Positions 1 to 11,223 of a stretch of DNA of 64,000 bases are shown piece after piece. How positions within the stretch are numbered: position 1 is the first letter of the stretch; each line of letters starts with the position of its first letter. Under the pieces are notes generated by a model, which was not told the origin of the DNA, searched no databases, and worked only from the letters and a program-made list of their open reading frames with translations. A program made the position numbers and the translations under genes. The stretch is from Phyto melanocephala (Eukaryota > Arthropoda > Insecta > Diptera > Rhinophoridae): contig OW799237.1 of assembly GCA_941918925.1 (NCBI GenBank), positions 93,779,015 through 93,843,014 of the forward strand, written 5' to 3'.

Positions 1-438
1 GGAAATTTAGCGGTTTTTGCTGAACCAACCTCTAAAGCACAACTCTCTACCACTAACGCACAACTTTTTGTAAGTGCATCTAAAACTTCATATATATAAA
101 ATCAAAATAAAAATTGTTTTATTTTTTATGTTTCTCATGACAAATTTTTCAATTATTACCCCAATGCACTTTAGGTCAAACGACACATTTCTCTGTGCGA
201 AAGTCCAAAAATCAACTTGCAGTTTTACTATTGTTGTTGTTGTTTTTTAATTCTAAAGACTTCAGAATAAAAAAAAGTGATTTTTGTTTTGACCAAATAT
301 TAATAACCGTTATACAGCAGCGTGTCGAAGTCAACTGATTAAATTTTTTCTATAATTGTGTTCTTAAGTTAAGTAGTGCGTGGCCAACTTTAAGTGCGTA
401 TATCTCGGACTGTGTTTGTGATAATTTATTAGAGTAAA

Positions 439-1537
439 ATGGAAAAGAAAGAGCCAAGTAAGTAGATATATTTTTAATTTTAAATGTTTTATATATATGT
501 CGCTATATTTAATAAATAACTAATTATCGTAAACATCTATAAATAGTTAAATTTTTAGAAAATTTTTATTTTCTGAAAGCTTTTAAAAAAATATACCCCA
601 TTTCTCCATTCTCAAATTGCACAAAATAATTATAATATTATCTAGTGAGTTATTTGGTATTTATTAAAAATTGCGATTTTTTGCGTTTTGCGAGTAATGC
701 CTCTTTTTGTTAGGTAACCTCTGTATAAAAGAGATTGATCTTTTTGAAGTATGGCGAAAGGAAAGTACAAAAAAAAACAAAAAAAGAAAAGGCAACAAGT
801 GGCGCTGTTGGACGTCCTCGTGTACCATTTAGCGAAAAATCTGAATTTGGAAAAAGAAAAGAAGCTGCAGAGCTTTCAAATGCGAAAGCTTATACAAGTC
901 TTCTCGTTCGTGCAGCAGCAACATCAGAACGTAAACAAGGTGAAACCGATTTGGTTGCAATACTAAAGGAAAGTATTCAAAGTCCAACAAGACCATCAAA
1001 AATGCGTAAAATTTGTGATGAAGATCCTAAGAAGCCAATTCCATTTACTGCGGATGAGGCTTTAGCTTTCCTCCTTGAACATAATTTGTCTAAAGAGCAG
1101 TATAATGCAATACGCCAGGAAAGCAAATTAAGGAATTGTGATATATATCCTCATTATAGTAAAATAACTGCCGCGAAATGAAATGCCGTCCTGAGGGTAC
1201 AAAAGCAGCAGAGAAACTTGTGAATGTTCCTCTTCAATCTATCGCATACAGCAGAAAGAATTGTAGAAATGCAAAAAGAAGTTTTTATTGCTGAAATGGA
1301 AGAGGAGAAGACTGAGTTTTTAAGCACAGAACTAATATTTAGTTACGGCTTTGATAGTAGTACTGGTCAATTCAAAAAAGAACACGTTCCACGTTACCAC
1401 CTGAAGTAATTGAACTATTATGTTGCTGCGAACCAACAGAAGAACTTCACCATAACGGACAAGACGACGAAAATAATGAAAGTGAAGAAGCCTCCTTTGA
1501 ATTAATTTTACAAAGTGAATTGGATATAAACAATTAA
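439..1537 (+). pseudogene. Transib/RAG1-like transposase relic, internally deleted and frameshifted
   Basis: A gene-like remnant in several frames. A short first exon (ATG at 439) ends at a GTAAGT donor at 458. A pyrimidine-rich acceptor ends at 713. The main frame (about 790-1178) contains GRPRVPFSE, then ADEALAFLLEHNLS and DIYPHYSKITAAK. Shifts are visible in the A-run near 766-790, near 1180 and near 1240. After them come the coding stretches KCRPEG, LSHTAERIVEMQKEV and SYGFDSSTGQ. A last shift near 1394 opens an acidic C-terminal tail that ends at 1537. The order YPxY-K-AK-x-C-P, then TAERI, then G-x-D-x-S-[ST]-G matches my memory of Transib/RAG-like transposases, in which that Asp is the first catalytic residue. 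The central catalytic region is absent, because the frame passes from that motif almost directly to the tail. An undescribed cellular family is the alternative. It is not functional as written. Confidence 0.6.
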
Positions 1538-1578
1538 TAAATATTTTAGTATTAAAAAACAAATTAATTAATTCCATA

Positions 1579-1585
1579 CACTGTG
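1579..1585. repeat. candidate Transib right terminal heptamer (CACTGTG)
   Basis: CACTGTG, the complement of CACAGTG, lies 42 bases after the stop of the Transib-like relic, where a right terminus is expected. No matching CACAGTG is visible in bases 1-438, so the left end is decayed or outside the window. A heptamer alone is weak evidence. Confidence 0.3.
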
Positions 1586-1882
1586 TTTAAATTAATGGGT
1601 GCTAGAGGGTTAATTTTTGGTCACTTATGGGTTAAGTTCCATTTTTTTATTGGAACCATCCATAATTATATAATTCATATAATAACTGTTTCGATTACTC
1701 TTATAATGTAGCCGTAATTAATTTTGCACAGAAAAAGTAGTCATTTGACCTAATGTGCAATGTAACGGAATTTCTAAGACACCTATAAAGTTCACGAATA
1801 ATTTAAACTTGTGGTCAAAAGTAAAGTAAGTAAATAAATCAACACAAAACTATATAATTATAGTATCAGAGTAAAGGCTATG

Positions 1883-2111
1883 GTACACGAAATGAAAAAA
1901 GCCACATGCACATGTTGGTCTGATGTCACTAAAATGTTTAAAATAGTCGTACTGGCTGCATGCGGTAAGATTTGATATTACACGAAATGTGTTTTAGTCC
2001 AAAAATGCAAATGAAACACATGTGGCCGAAACGGACACATTTTTGCTTTATGATGACGTCAAAATAACGTCAGAGCCACATGCGTATGTGGCTCTTTTAC
2101 ATTTTGTGTAC
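1883..2111. mobile_element. 229-bp MITE with GTACACGAAATG ends
   Basis: The left end GTACACGAAATGAAAAAAGC and the right end (…GCTCTTTTACATTTTGTGTAC) are imperfect inverted repeats over about 35 bases. They include CCACATGCACATG against CCACATACGCATG. Extra internal copies of ACACGAAATGTG and CACATGTGGCC occur near 1980-2035. There is no coding capacity. The superfamily is not assigned. Confidence 0.6.
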
Positions 2112-2930
2112 ATTTATTGAAAAGTAATAATTTATATATTTGTTTAGTGATGATACTATAACGAATATCATTTCTCACTAAAATTTGAACTTAGTAAAAG
2201 GTTTAGCTTTTTGCTTTAGAAATTTAACCAATAATTAGCGCGATTTGTCGAAAAAAGGTTCCCATCACTGGTCATGAGATGGAAAATATATTTATTTTTT
2301 TTCGTTTTATGCTCTTATTTTAGGGCACTTACTCTCCCAGCAATGTTGCCACATTTTCTTTAAAACATTATACATTTTGTAACAGAGAAATCTTAACAAG
2401 AGCGGCAGGCGTTACGTAATATTCCGCTGAGCGTTAACGCTAAGGTGGCAAACCTTAACAAAAGCGTCAACGTTGTGTAATGAACAGTAATGTTCACTTG
2501 TGTTTTTTTGATAAAACTCACTAAAGAGAAATAAAACAGTTAGATTTACCTGAAAAAAGCTGAAATGGCATTACTTTTCAATAATTACAAAAGAAAACGA
2601 CGACTTGTCAAAATTGTATTTTCCACTTACAAAGCGTTACTGCTGCGGTATTTCGTTCTGTTTCATACAACTTGTATGAACATGAGAATTTTTGAGAGCC
2701 AAAAAACGCTTGCCGCTCTTGTTTAGGTTTGGCTGTAAGTAAACCAATACGTTTTCGCTTTTTTTTTGCGGAACGTTAAAAAACAAAATAAGAGTTATTA
2801 CATTGTTGCCGTCCAAGTACAGTAGTCGCTCGGTTATATGAACTAATTCAAACAGAGCCTGTGCACTAATAGAGAACATAAATTAGTAAATAATTCAAAT
2901 AATTTTAATAACTTTACTTGTGTACACATG
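2112..2930. other. AT-rich spacer, nothing recognised
   Basis: No coding or inverted-repeat structure that I trust. The short frames here (for example 2637-2879 on the minus strand) have no recognisable motif. Confidence 0.5.
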
Positions 2931-2934
2931 TAGG

Positions 2935-3290
2935 GGGAATATCGAAGCAGACCACTACTATTTCGACCCCCTTCGCTCCTCAATGATTTCGTGTCTACCG
3001 ATCAGTATCCCCTTAATCACTGAGTCCCGCACCACAACCGGCATTTGTTCTGAACTAGGAAAACGATTTCACACTGCCGACTGGCGATTGTCGACAGTCC
3101 TTATCGTACAGTTCTTTGTAATCGCCAGCATCTCTCTCAGACTTAGGTCCCCCATCGCACTCACACTTAATGTGTGCTTGCCTGTGATCTTCAATCTTTC
3201 GCTCACCAACGCCGGACTCTCGCATACTACATGCGCTGCCGTCTCGGCATCCTCCAGGCACACATTCTACAAATATCATCAGCCACTATC
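2935..3290 (-). pseudogene. non-LTR retrotransposon 3' end (C-terminal Cys/His region and 3' UTR)
   Basis: On the minus strand the frame at 3279-3069 reads CLEDAETAAHVVCESPAL followed by LREMLAIT. This is the C…C…H…C knuckle and tail found after the RT or RNase H domain of R1/LOA/I-type LINEs. The stop is near 3069. The segment down to about 2935 matches the 3' UTR of the copies at 51.4-51.98 kb, so two parts of the window carry the same family. The region is locally richer in G+C than its surroundings. Everything 5' of this end is missing, as expected for a truncated insertion. Confidence 0.7.
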
Positions 3291-3948
3291 CGCATCCTAT
3301 TACTTAACTTTTTTCTTTATTTCGTTAAAATGTCTTGCTTATGCTTTAATTAATTCATTTTTAATGGGTTATTTGAGATTTCTCCTTTTCTCAATATTTT
3401 CCTTTTAATTGTGCCTTAACATTTTGCAGTCACTTCCAAAGTCGCCTTTTTATTTTTCTTAATAGCACAAATGTGTTGCTTGCCCACTTCATATCTCTGT
3501 GCAAGAGAAGTAACGCTTGCGCCTTTATCCAAGCTTGCCAAAATGTCACTTTTTCAGATTACGTTAACACCTTACGCTTCATATTCGATGCACTATGTAA
3601 CAAGCACTAATGATATCAAAAGGCAAAAGGCAATCACTAAAAACTCAACACTTAAAATATTAAAAAAATCAACGGTTACAGGTTCTTCACTTATTTCGGG
3701 GAAAAACGTACTTCTAATAAGACAAAGCGTTAAAAAAAATTAAAGGTTGACAGCTGTTCCTGTGTTTAAATTACGTTGTTCACTTTTGTGGAAGTTTACA
3801 TAACTGGGTATTCATATAAACGAACGGCTGCTGTAATTTTAGGTAGTGCTTTTGTCAACGAAATTCTATTTTTGCTCTTAGTCTCTCTTACCTCATTTTC
3901 GAGTGGAAAATATCACCTGGCTTTTGCTTTTCCTGAAAAGCCCTATAT
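3291..3948. other. AT-rich spacer, nothing recognised
   Basis: Short open frames (3471-3743, 3776-4015) have no family motif and biased, low-complexity composition. I read them as chance frames. Confidence 0.45.
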
Positions 3949-4199
3949 CAAGGCGAATTCATTATCAGGTGGTGTTGACAACGCAGCTGATCTATTTTTT
4001 TATTTGCAAAAATGATGATCGAATTGTCAAATATTATTTATGTTTACAAAGATTACTCCTTCCCGCGCAAAAAAACACAAACAAAAACCATGGAGTTTTT
4101 GACACATCGACAGTCGAAAGCAACAATAAAAAACCATGTTGTTTTTTAATGTTGTATTTGTTGTAGAATTACCACCACCTGATAAATAAATTCGCCTTG
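3949..4199. mobile_element. 251-bp MITE with CAAGGCGAATT ends
   Basis: The left end CAAGGCGAATTCATTATCAG mirrors the right end, which in complement reads CAAGGCGAATTTATTTATCA, followed by GGTGG on both. The flanks CCCTATAT and CTCTATAT could be an 8-bp target duplication with one mismatch, the right one adjoining directly. Related ends occur at 55.69, 59.11-59.32 and 62.31 kb. There is no coding capacity. An 8-bp duplication would suit hAT- or P-type integration, but the family is not established. Confidence 0.65.
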
Positions 4200-4558
4200 C
4201 TCTATATTTTGCTGGGTTGCAATGTAAATATGTATTTATCAAGGTAAATGCGTTGAGGAATGTATTTAATGACAATCCATCTAAATTGTTTCCAATGAAT
4301 AATTAAACATTGTGGTTTGTATAAAGTGTCTTTAGACACATAGAGGGAAAAGAAAAAAACTAAATAAATCAACCCCTTTTGTCTTAATTGTATTATATTT
4401 TGCTGTAGTCTCGTCTCATTTTGGAAATGTTGATAGTGGATCATACTGGTTAATTTATTATTTTGTGATAGAGGAATGATGCTATTGCGTATGGAATGTT
4501 GTTTGCTAGTATGAAGGAGAGTGTGTGATTCGCATGTTTTGAACTGAAATAGAACACA
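4200..4558. other. AT-rich spacer, nothing recognised
   Basis: No motif, repeat or frame I can support. Confidence 0.45.
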
Positions 4559-4872
4559 TATTGTTTTTATTTATTCGAGCTAAAGATCACTTTTTTTATA
4601 AAAAATATTTTTTTATTCCGATATTTCGCTACCACATTGGGTTGCTTCTTCAGGGAAAGTTTTTACAATTTAAATGTAAACAAAAAAAAAAAAAAATTTT
4701 CCGCCTTTTTTAAAAAATTTGTTTTTGAACAATTTTAATATTTTAATTGTTAATTGTTATAAATTGTAAAAACTTTCCCTGAAGAAGCTACCCAATGTGG
4801 TAGCGAAATATCGGAATAAAAAAATATTTTTTATAAAAAAGTGATCTTTAGCTCGAATAAATAAAAACAATA
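4559..4872. repeat. head-to-head inverted repeat of a Penelope-like element end
   Basis: Two arms of about 113 bases (4559-4672 and 4760-4872) are near-perfect inverted copies separated by about 85 bases that include an A-run. Each arm carries CCCTGAAGAAGC, then an interrupted complementary pair, then GCGAAATATCGGAATAAA. The CTGAAGA…GCGAAA arrangement is typical of 3' ends of Penelope-like elements. No reverse transcriptase frame is nearby, so these are end-only copies or a truncated inverted pair. Confidence 0.6.
4779..4808 (+). ncRNA. hammerhead-ribozyme-like core (partial)
   Basis: CTGAAGA (4779-4785) fits the CUGANGA box. GCTACC (4787-4792) can pair with GGTAGC (4799-4804) to form stem II, and GAAA follows at 4805-4808. 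This is the conserved hammerhead core known from Penelope-like elements. I could not find a convincing 5' strand for stem III or a cleavage triplet, so it is probably an inactive half motif. The left arm has the same core on the minus strand with one stem II mismatch. Confidence 0.45.
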
Positions 4873-6685
4873 TAGTATGAAATAAGTCATTTGAATTGTC
4901 ATTAAATATAAAAAAAAAATTGTTCAATTCACAGTCCTCTTGCTATGTTCTGTTGATATTATTTTTGTATGGGTTTAGCATATTGTATGCTTGTTGTTGG
5001 TCAAATGCGGATCAGGGAAATATTCCACAATCGGGAGAATTGTGAAAAAACTTAAATTTGAACAAAACAGGTCTGTATGAAATGTGAAAACATCTCTGAA
5101 TGCCTTCTTAGTTCGTTGAACGCAAAAGAGCAGTCAACCCCGACTCATCATCGTGCCCAACAATTGAACATCAACATTGTCATTGAAAATTTGAACCATC
5201 CATTGAACCATACCAATATTATCATAATAAAAAGAAATTATAATAATAACCACCCTTCAAGTATATCCTTGGCACCACAGGTGTAAAAATATTTTGTTGC
5301 ACCAAGGATAAATGTCGGCTCTTTGCATTGACAATCGTCAAATATTTGCCTAAATAAGAGTGACCACTCTTCTTGGTGACAATTTATTGATGGTTAATGA
5401 TGTTTTGTTTATCAACATTTAGAATTTTTATGACGTTATGCTAGTGAAATTATTTAAAAATTCATTTCTACTGCCCAATATATTTGAAATTCTTTTATTA
5501 TTATTGTTTTTCAGTATTTCATTTTTGATTACTCCATCTAAAATTTAATTAGAAATTTTGCTTTATTTTTGCTTTTTTCTCTACTTTCATGTGAGTTAAA
5601 AAAAAAATAGGATCACTTTTACTATACTTTTATGTTTAGTAGAATATAATAAAAATAACCATCAGCATAAAAAGGTGAGTAAATAAATGTTGTTTAAAAC
5701 AAATTTTTATGATTGCCTTTGTGTGTATTTACGTTCGTATGTGTGTGTGTGTGTAGTAATATAAGGTCTAATACAAACAACTGGGACTCTCAAGGTTTGT
5801 TTCCGCTTCCGGAGGTTGGGTTACAGTTTATCTTTATGATTTTGTTTATATTTTTCTTTGTATTTTATATGTAATTTATATTGTGGGTTTTTGCTCTATT
5901 ATTTTTTATTAATACTCGTACAACGGTATATATTTGCTTTTGCAAACATTTTTGTTTATTTTTGTAATGAAAATTACGGTAGAAACTTGCCATTTGTATG
6001 AAATTATGAAAATTTATTCGGTTTTGTGTGATAGAAAAATCCATGTGAACAAATTCTTTTAACGTTAGTGCAATGTATTATGTACAAGTTTTTTTTTGTT
6101 TCTATACACTTTTATTACTGTTGTTTTAGTTAGAACATTTCAACAGCCTCCTCAGTATAGTATTTTTAATGTATAAATGTCTTTAATAAATTATCAATTT
6201 CAAAAAGGAATTCGATGACTTGTCCTGGGTAAAATATTTAATGAATTTGTTAGTTGAAAAAATATTTTTGAAATTTTCTAACTACGAAAAAAATGCTAGT
6301 TATGAGGGCTTCTCTTAACCCTCTACTGACACTTGCAAGAAAGTAGGATTAAGAAAAATTATAAAACAAAATAATTCATAATAAAAATTGGAAAAAAAAA
6401 GATTAAAAATAATTTTTTTGCGCACTTTGGAAACTAAGATTTTTCTTAACCCTTCGTCTGGCACATGTATTGATTTTCACATTCATAACACACGAGTCTA
6501 GCCAGACCCACCCAGTTTTAAATTTACATAAAACTGCCACTCCAACACTAGACATTGATGTCGGGGCAAAACAATATTTTAGTTTCGTAGCGATTGGAAA
6601 AAGCATATTTCGTCAAACATATATTTGGGCGTTTGTAAATTTATGTAGAATTCTGAGAGTAGGCATTTTTATCAGACTTTCTAGG
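4873..6685. other. AT-rich spacer with a short GT microsatellite
   Basis: A (GT)n run lies near 5738-5755. Otherwise there are homopolymer-rich A/T stretches and no coding or repeat structure that I can support. The frames at 5077-5286 and 6403-6697 show no family motif. Confidence 0.45.
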
Positions 6686-6689
6686 GAGA

Positions 6690-7510
6690 CTCCGTAAAGA
6701 TTAGTAAAAACAGAGGAAATGTGATCAAACCTTCTCAACCCGTAAACATATCTTAAAATATTATTAAACAATACATTCAGTTTTCTTTTACTAATTGTGT
6801 CAAATAACTTTCAAGTAATCCACACCTGTGCAATAAAGAAGGAATTAGATACTTTTTAGCCAGAAAAATTCTTATTCGTAAAGGAATAAACTATCACCAA
6901 ATTTTGAGGTTAAGTGCTCAGTCCACGTTAATCAGCTATTAAAAACTCACCCAAGATTTTTTGCTCTGTCAACAATTTAAATTTTACCCCGATTTAAGTG
7001 ACTGTCTTTGGGAATGTGAAGAACTAAACTTTTCCAAGATATTACGATGCATTTAGATTTGCACGGATTCAAACTGAGATCGTTAGCACTAGCTCTAAGG
7101 TACACTAAATATGTTTAAATCGTCATTTTTATTTTGAACTTTGCAATTAAAAAGATGCTCTGGCAAATCATTTGAATATAAGAAAAATAAGAGATTTCTT
7201 AAAATAGATCCCTGAGGAACTCCTGTAATAAGTTTTAGGCTATCAGGTCATACGTTATTCACAAATACTGATTGTGTGCGATTTGAATGATGTAATGATT
7301 TAAGTTTGGTGGATTTTTTTGTAAATCTAAAAATTACTAAGAGTAATACAATAGCACTCAAAAGTTAATAGTAAAATTTTCTAATCCTTTCCTTCAAAAG
7401 CTATTATACAAATATGAATCAGGCGAAAATCAGATTGAATCCTTGAAAGCAAATTACGCGCATTGATATATTCATAAATTTCTATTTATAACTACAAGAG
7501 TTTTTCCAAA
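6690..7510 (-). pseudogene. non-LTR retrotransposon RT relic (CR1/Jockey-like)
   Basis: The minus strand carries broken pieces of a LINE reverse transcriptase in order: LITGVPQGSIL with LLFFLYSNDLPEH (about 7100-7240), a decayed linker, an LTW motif near 6910, then NNILRYVYGLRRFDHIS (about 6720-6770). GVPQGSI and the RYVYGLRRFDH motif match the relic at 52.4-53.7 kb, so both belong to one family. Many stops and shifts are present and no frame is intact. It is clearly dead. Confidence 0.7.
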
Positions 7511-7606
7511 ATCTTAAAAAAAACGCATAAAATGAATATGGGTCTAAATTCACCATTTGATTTGGACATGTTTCCAGTTAGATGGGTACGTAGATGACGT
7601 TATAAT

Positions 7607-7964
7607 ACCCAGCAAAAAAATCCTACACTAGTTCAATGTGAATAATATTTTTTGTGAATTCTAATTCATATGTGCAAGAGGAGGCATGAGGAATGTCTTC
7701 TTCAAATCCAAAATAGTAAGCCTTTAATGATGTGCTTTAATGCATGCAAAAATCCTAAACAATTCATGTAAACAAACATTATTAACTCATGACACGTGGG
7801 TTTCTTTTCATCTATTACGCACGCGTTCTATGCACTTATTAGAATGAACACAGGCTCTTTACATTAATGTAAAGATCATGCGTGTTTCATCTATATTGAA
7901 TCACTTTATCATGGCTTAAATTCATGCACTCAATATTTCTTTTGCATGTCTTTTTTTGCTGGGT
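7607..7964. mobile_element. 358-bp MITE with ACCCAGCAAAAAAA ends
   Basis: The ends ACCCAGCAAAAAAA and TTTTTTTGCTGGGT are perfect inverted repeats that extend outward as (T)AAT/ATTA. The left half (GAGGAGGCATGAGGAATG, CATGTAAACAAACATTATTA) and the right half (complement CATGATAAAGTGATTCAATA) both match the larger copy at 55.05-56.73 kb in opposite orientation. It therefore looks like an internally shortened relative of that copy. No protein is encoded. Confidence 0.7.
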
Positions 7965-8263
7965 ATTATTAAACAAATGCGTAACATAAGGGACAATAAG
8001 AGCAAAAGTGGTCTCATAAATTTTGGATGTATGTTGTCTCTTCGTGCTGCATTTGATTTTATCAGAGTGCATGTTGATATAACTTCTTATTGAGTAACAC
8101 AAGAAATTTACAAATGTAACCGTAAATCTATGAATTATGGGGGTGGTAGTAAAAGTTCGAAGTATAAAGAAAAGTGGTATCGACTTGGCAGTCAAGTCGT
8201 AATTGTAGAAAAATTTTGTTAAACGTCTAAAATAGAAAGAGAAAAAAAGTTTGCAACAACTAT
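7965..8263. other. AT-rich spacer, nothing recognised
   Basis: The minus-strand frame covering this stretch (8387-7887) runs through both the MITE and the piggyBac end, so it cannot be one real gene. Confidence 0.5.
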
Positions 8264-8594
8264 TTAACCCTTTGACGACCAGAGGCAAACATACTTGCCC
8301 AAGGGTTTTCATCATATAATTGTTTCCGTAGGAGATCGAGTAAATTTGTTCAATACTGGTTTGCAGCAGACGATAGTGGCAACACAAATGTTGTAGGTGG
8401 TAGGTTCTTATCTGCCCCTATTTGCCCGCTAGGTGGCCTCAAAGTTGGTCAAAAAGTCAACTTACTTTAGAAGGGTACTGTGGAGAGACCGTAGGATGCA
8501 TCTGTCTGAAACTAAGGCATATTTTGGCGGCACCTCTTACCTTTAAAAAAATATATTAGCCAGGTTTGTGTAAGTTTCGAGCTGCCCACAACTT

Positions 8595-8635
8595 TGCCAA
8601 ACGTTTTTGGCAAGTATGTTTGCCTGTGGGCTGAA
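8595..8635. repeat. piggyBac subterminal repeat, left
   Basis: TTGGCAAGTATGTTTGCCTG followed by GGGCTGAAA. It mirrors the right-side units at 9955-9985 (CTTTCAGCCCATAGGCAAAT, then ATATTTGTC) and 10018-10045. These are probable transposase-binding repeats. Confidence 0.6.
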
Positions 8636-8975
8636 ACGGAAAAAAATGCACCTAAAAATAATCAAATGTTTGTTGCTTATTTTCATCATTATATGTATTT
8701 CTGAGTATACAGTTTTTAATTTTTTGGTGCATGTCTGTTTTTAATTGTTTATAATGAAATTCAATTGAACAAATCGGATTTTGTTTGTTATTGTTCTAAG
8801 TTGCAAGCTTTTTCTGCGCTGCTTGTGTCTTCGTTTTCATTCGCTTATTATTCGAAATCAATCAGAGAAAACGTATTTCGTGCATTACTATTTAATATTG
8901 TATTATTATAGTATTTCGAGTGTTATTTTTGATTAAACAGTGTTAAGTAAGTTATTATAAATAAAAAAATTTATA

Positions 8976-9840
8976 ATGAGTGGACACGTCCGTGATCGTT
9001 TTTTCTTCCTTAATATCGATCAAAGTGAACAACTTTTGTTTTGCGACAGCAGTGACAATGGGGAAGAAGCTGCTATACTTATGGATGAAGAGGATATTAT
9101 TTTTCTAGAAAATGACGCTATGGAAATCCAAGAGGATAAACCGATAGAAATTGTTATCGAAGGCAATAATCCCGTAAAGTCTCCTGTAATTAAAAAGATC
9201 CGCAGGAGTCGAAACCTATTAACAGTTGCTGTAGAGGCTGAGCCAATTGCAACGACTTCTAATGCTTTAGTTATACTAGAAATGCCAACACTTTTTATAC
9301 CACCAGAGAAGACTTTCCGGTTCAGAGGGACGAGTGCCTGTAAAAGTCCCGTTTTTACTGGATTTCAGGATTGCACTTATGACTATTCCCAAGTTCTAAA
9401 ACCTACTGTAAATATACATGAGGAAATGCCATCAGCATATGATGTGTTTAATACTGTTTGTAATCTTGATGGTTAGTTTTTACAAATGCAATATACTAGT
9501 TCTTATTTTATGTATAATTTTTGGTTTCAGAAATGTGCATAGTAATAGTGGAGTAGTCCAAACTGTATACTATGCAAAAAGGTCGTGTTTTCACTCTGAC
9601 CGTGAAAGAGTTCAAGACTTTTATGGGCCTAATCATACGAATGAGCCTAGTAAAACTACCCAGTATGCGAATGTATTGGTCCACAAATCCGACATTTCAG
9701 CAATCTCAAATTGCAGATATCATGACGCGGCCTCCTCCACCTATGGCAAATATAGTCGCACAAATGTATTTTGTACTACATGTAATGCATTCCTTTGCTT
9801 CACATTATCACGTGACTACTTTGGCGAGTGCCATTTATAG
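8976..9840 (+). pseudogene. piggyBac transposase remnant (N-terminus and C-terminal Cys region)
   Basis: Exon 1 starts at the ATG at 8976 and encodes an acidic N-terminal domain of about 165 residues ending in YDVFNTVCNLD. A 59-base intron is likely (GTTAGT donor at 9472, TTTCAG ending 9530). Joining restores the frame as GAA ATG TGC. Exon 2 has one in-frame TAG at 9554, then reads TLTVKEFKTFMGLIIRMSL and LPSMRMYWSTNPTF, the start of the DDE_Tnp_1_7 domain. Near 9730 the frame breaks and the other frame reads SRTNVFCTTCNAFLC, the C-terminal cysteine-rich domain. All catalytic Asp regions between these points are deleted. Confidence 0.85.
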
Positions 9841-9949
9841 CACTTGTTATTTTTGTTCAAATTCTTCATAAATTTTTTCCTTAATAGCTTAAATAAATAA
9901 AAAAATATAAAACAACATACGTTTCAATAAAAATTTTTTATAAAAGAAT

Positions 9950-10050
9950 TTTCTTTCAGCCCATAGGCAAATATATTTGTCAGGAGTAATTTTTTTTCAT
10001 GGATAAAAAATTCCCTTTCAACCCAGAGGCAACTATATTTGCCAATTAAA
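9950..10050. repeat. piggyBac subterminal repeats, right (two units)
   Basis: Two units about 60 bases apart, each with CTTTCARCCCA followed by GGCAA-TATATTTG. They match the left subterminal unit inverted. The palindromic GGCAAATATATTTG-type core is repeated, as expected for binding sites near the end. Confidence 0.6.
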
Positions 10051-10179
10051 ATGAGGGACAAAGCGAGGGCCTAGGGGGCCAAATTTTTTTTACGTATCTA
10101 TTATTGGTGCATATATTATGAAAATCTAAAAAAAGAAAAAATCGCTTCAGTAGAAAAAGTCCGGTCCTCAAAGGGTTAA

Positions 10180-11095
10180 AGCAAAATACTGTTATTATAT
10201 TCAACATCTCCTAATTCATTTGCTAAATTTCCATTCATTCATTTATTCATATCTACAACCACCTGCCCATTCTGTTCATTTATCTGTGCTTAACGATCTC
10301 CAAATAATTTTTTATTTTCCACTCGCTTTTGCCCTTAAAAACAGCACTTTTAAAGCAATTTGTATTTGCCTTTTCAAATGTTTGCCTAAACATCTATTGC
10401 TAAGTTTCATAATTAATTATTTTTGCATACTTTGTGAAATTATGCTGGCCAGTGTTAGGTTTCTACTTTAACCTTTTAACTTTTAAAAACTTTTTGGGAT
10501 TTTCAATGAAAATAAACCATAATTTGTTTGCTTCTTAGAAATCAGCGATATGGTTAAAATATTTTTTTAAGCATTAATTAAAAATATATTCAAGTTACAG
10601 GCCAACTTAGGCACAAGGATGATTAGATGTTTTCTTTTTTTTTTTGCAGAAATCCCACAGCGAAGTTAAAAAAGGAGGCAAAGCAAAACTCTCTTTTTAA
10701 AAGGCTTTAAACCAAAAACCTCGAAAGAAAAGTTAGACAAACCGCAGCCTTATTTGTTTGATGTCGTCTAAAGAGGTATAATAAATGAAAAGTTTGAGAA
10801 AAAAGAAATAAAGATGCTTACGGTTTTGTGGCAGTAAGGTTTTACAGTGTAAATATTTAAATTACCAAAAAATTAACACATTTGAACAAATTTGTTTAAC
10901 AAAATTACTCTACACCAGCTGATAAACTTGAGGGTGAGTAAGTAAGTAAAATTTTAATTTTTTAAAATTAACAAGAAATTTTATAAAAATCTGTATAAAT
11001 AGTTGGCCAAAAGTCTGCTTTGTTTATATGTTTTTTTATAACCCCTGGAGAATGAGTAATGAAGAGATTAAATTCGCACTACCCAAACTATTGAA
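10180..11095. other. AT-rich spacer, nothing recognised
   Basis: The frame at 10220-10471 is hydrophobic by composition only, with no motif. There is a T-run near 10632. Confidence 0.45.
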
Positions 11096-11223
11096 CCTGT
11101 AGATCAAATTGTTAATGCAACACCAAAAACATCTATCAGAAGTCGTTCTGTTCAGCTTGGTATGGCCTATATCAAACTGCGGCGCATTCTGACAATTTTT
11201 AACTGTTATGTCCATTAAATGTC

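Larger units (their letters stand above)
8268..10175 (+). mobile_element. piggyBac-like transposon, internally deleted (copy 1)
   Basis: A TTAA lies on both sides (8264-8267 and 10176-10179), the classic piggyBac target. The terminal inverted repeats are CCCTTTGACGACCAGA and, in complement, CCCTTTGAGGACCGGA. Inside lie a broken transposase and subterminal GGCAAA/TTTGCC motifs near both ends. At 1,908 bp it is a little shorter than autonomous piggyBacs, and most of the catalytic core is gone. It could only have moved with transposase supplied in trans. Confidence 0.88.

Noticed and set aside
2920..3408. 162-residue plus-strand open frame
   Set aside because: It is the antisense of a LINE C-terminal region that has the recognisable motif on the minus strand.
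4779..4808. A complete active hammerhead ribozyme
   Set aside because: Stem II and the conserved boxes are present, but I could not find a 5' strand for stem III or a cleavage triplet at a fitting distance.
7887..8387. 166-residue minus-strand open frame
   Set aside because: It spans the end of a MITE, a spacer and the piggyBac terminus, so it cannot be one gene, and it has no motif.
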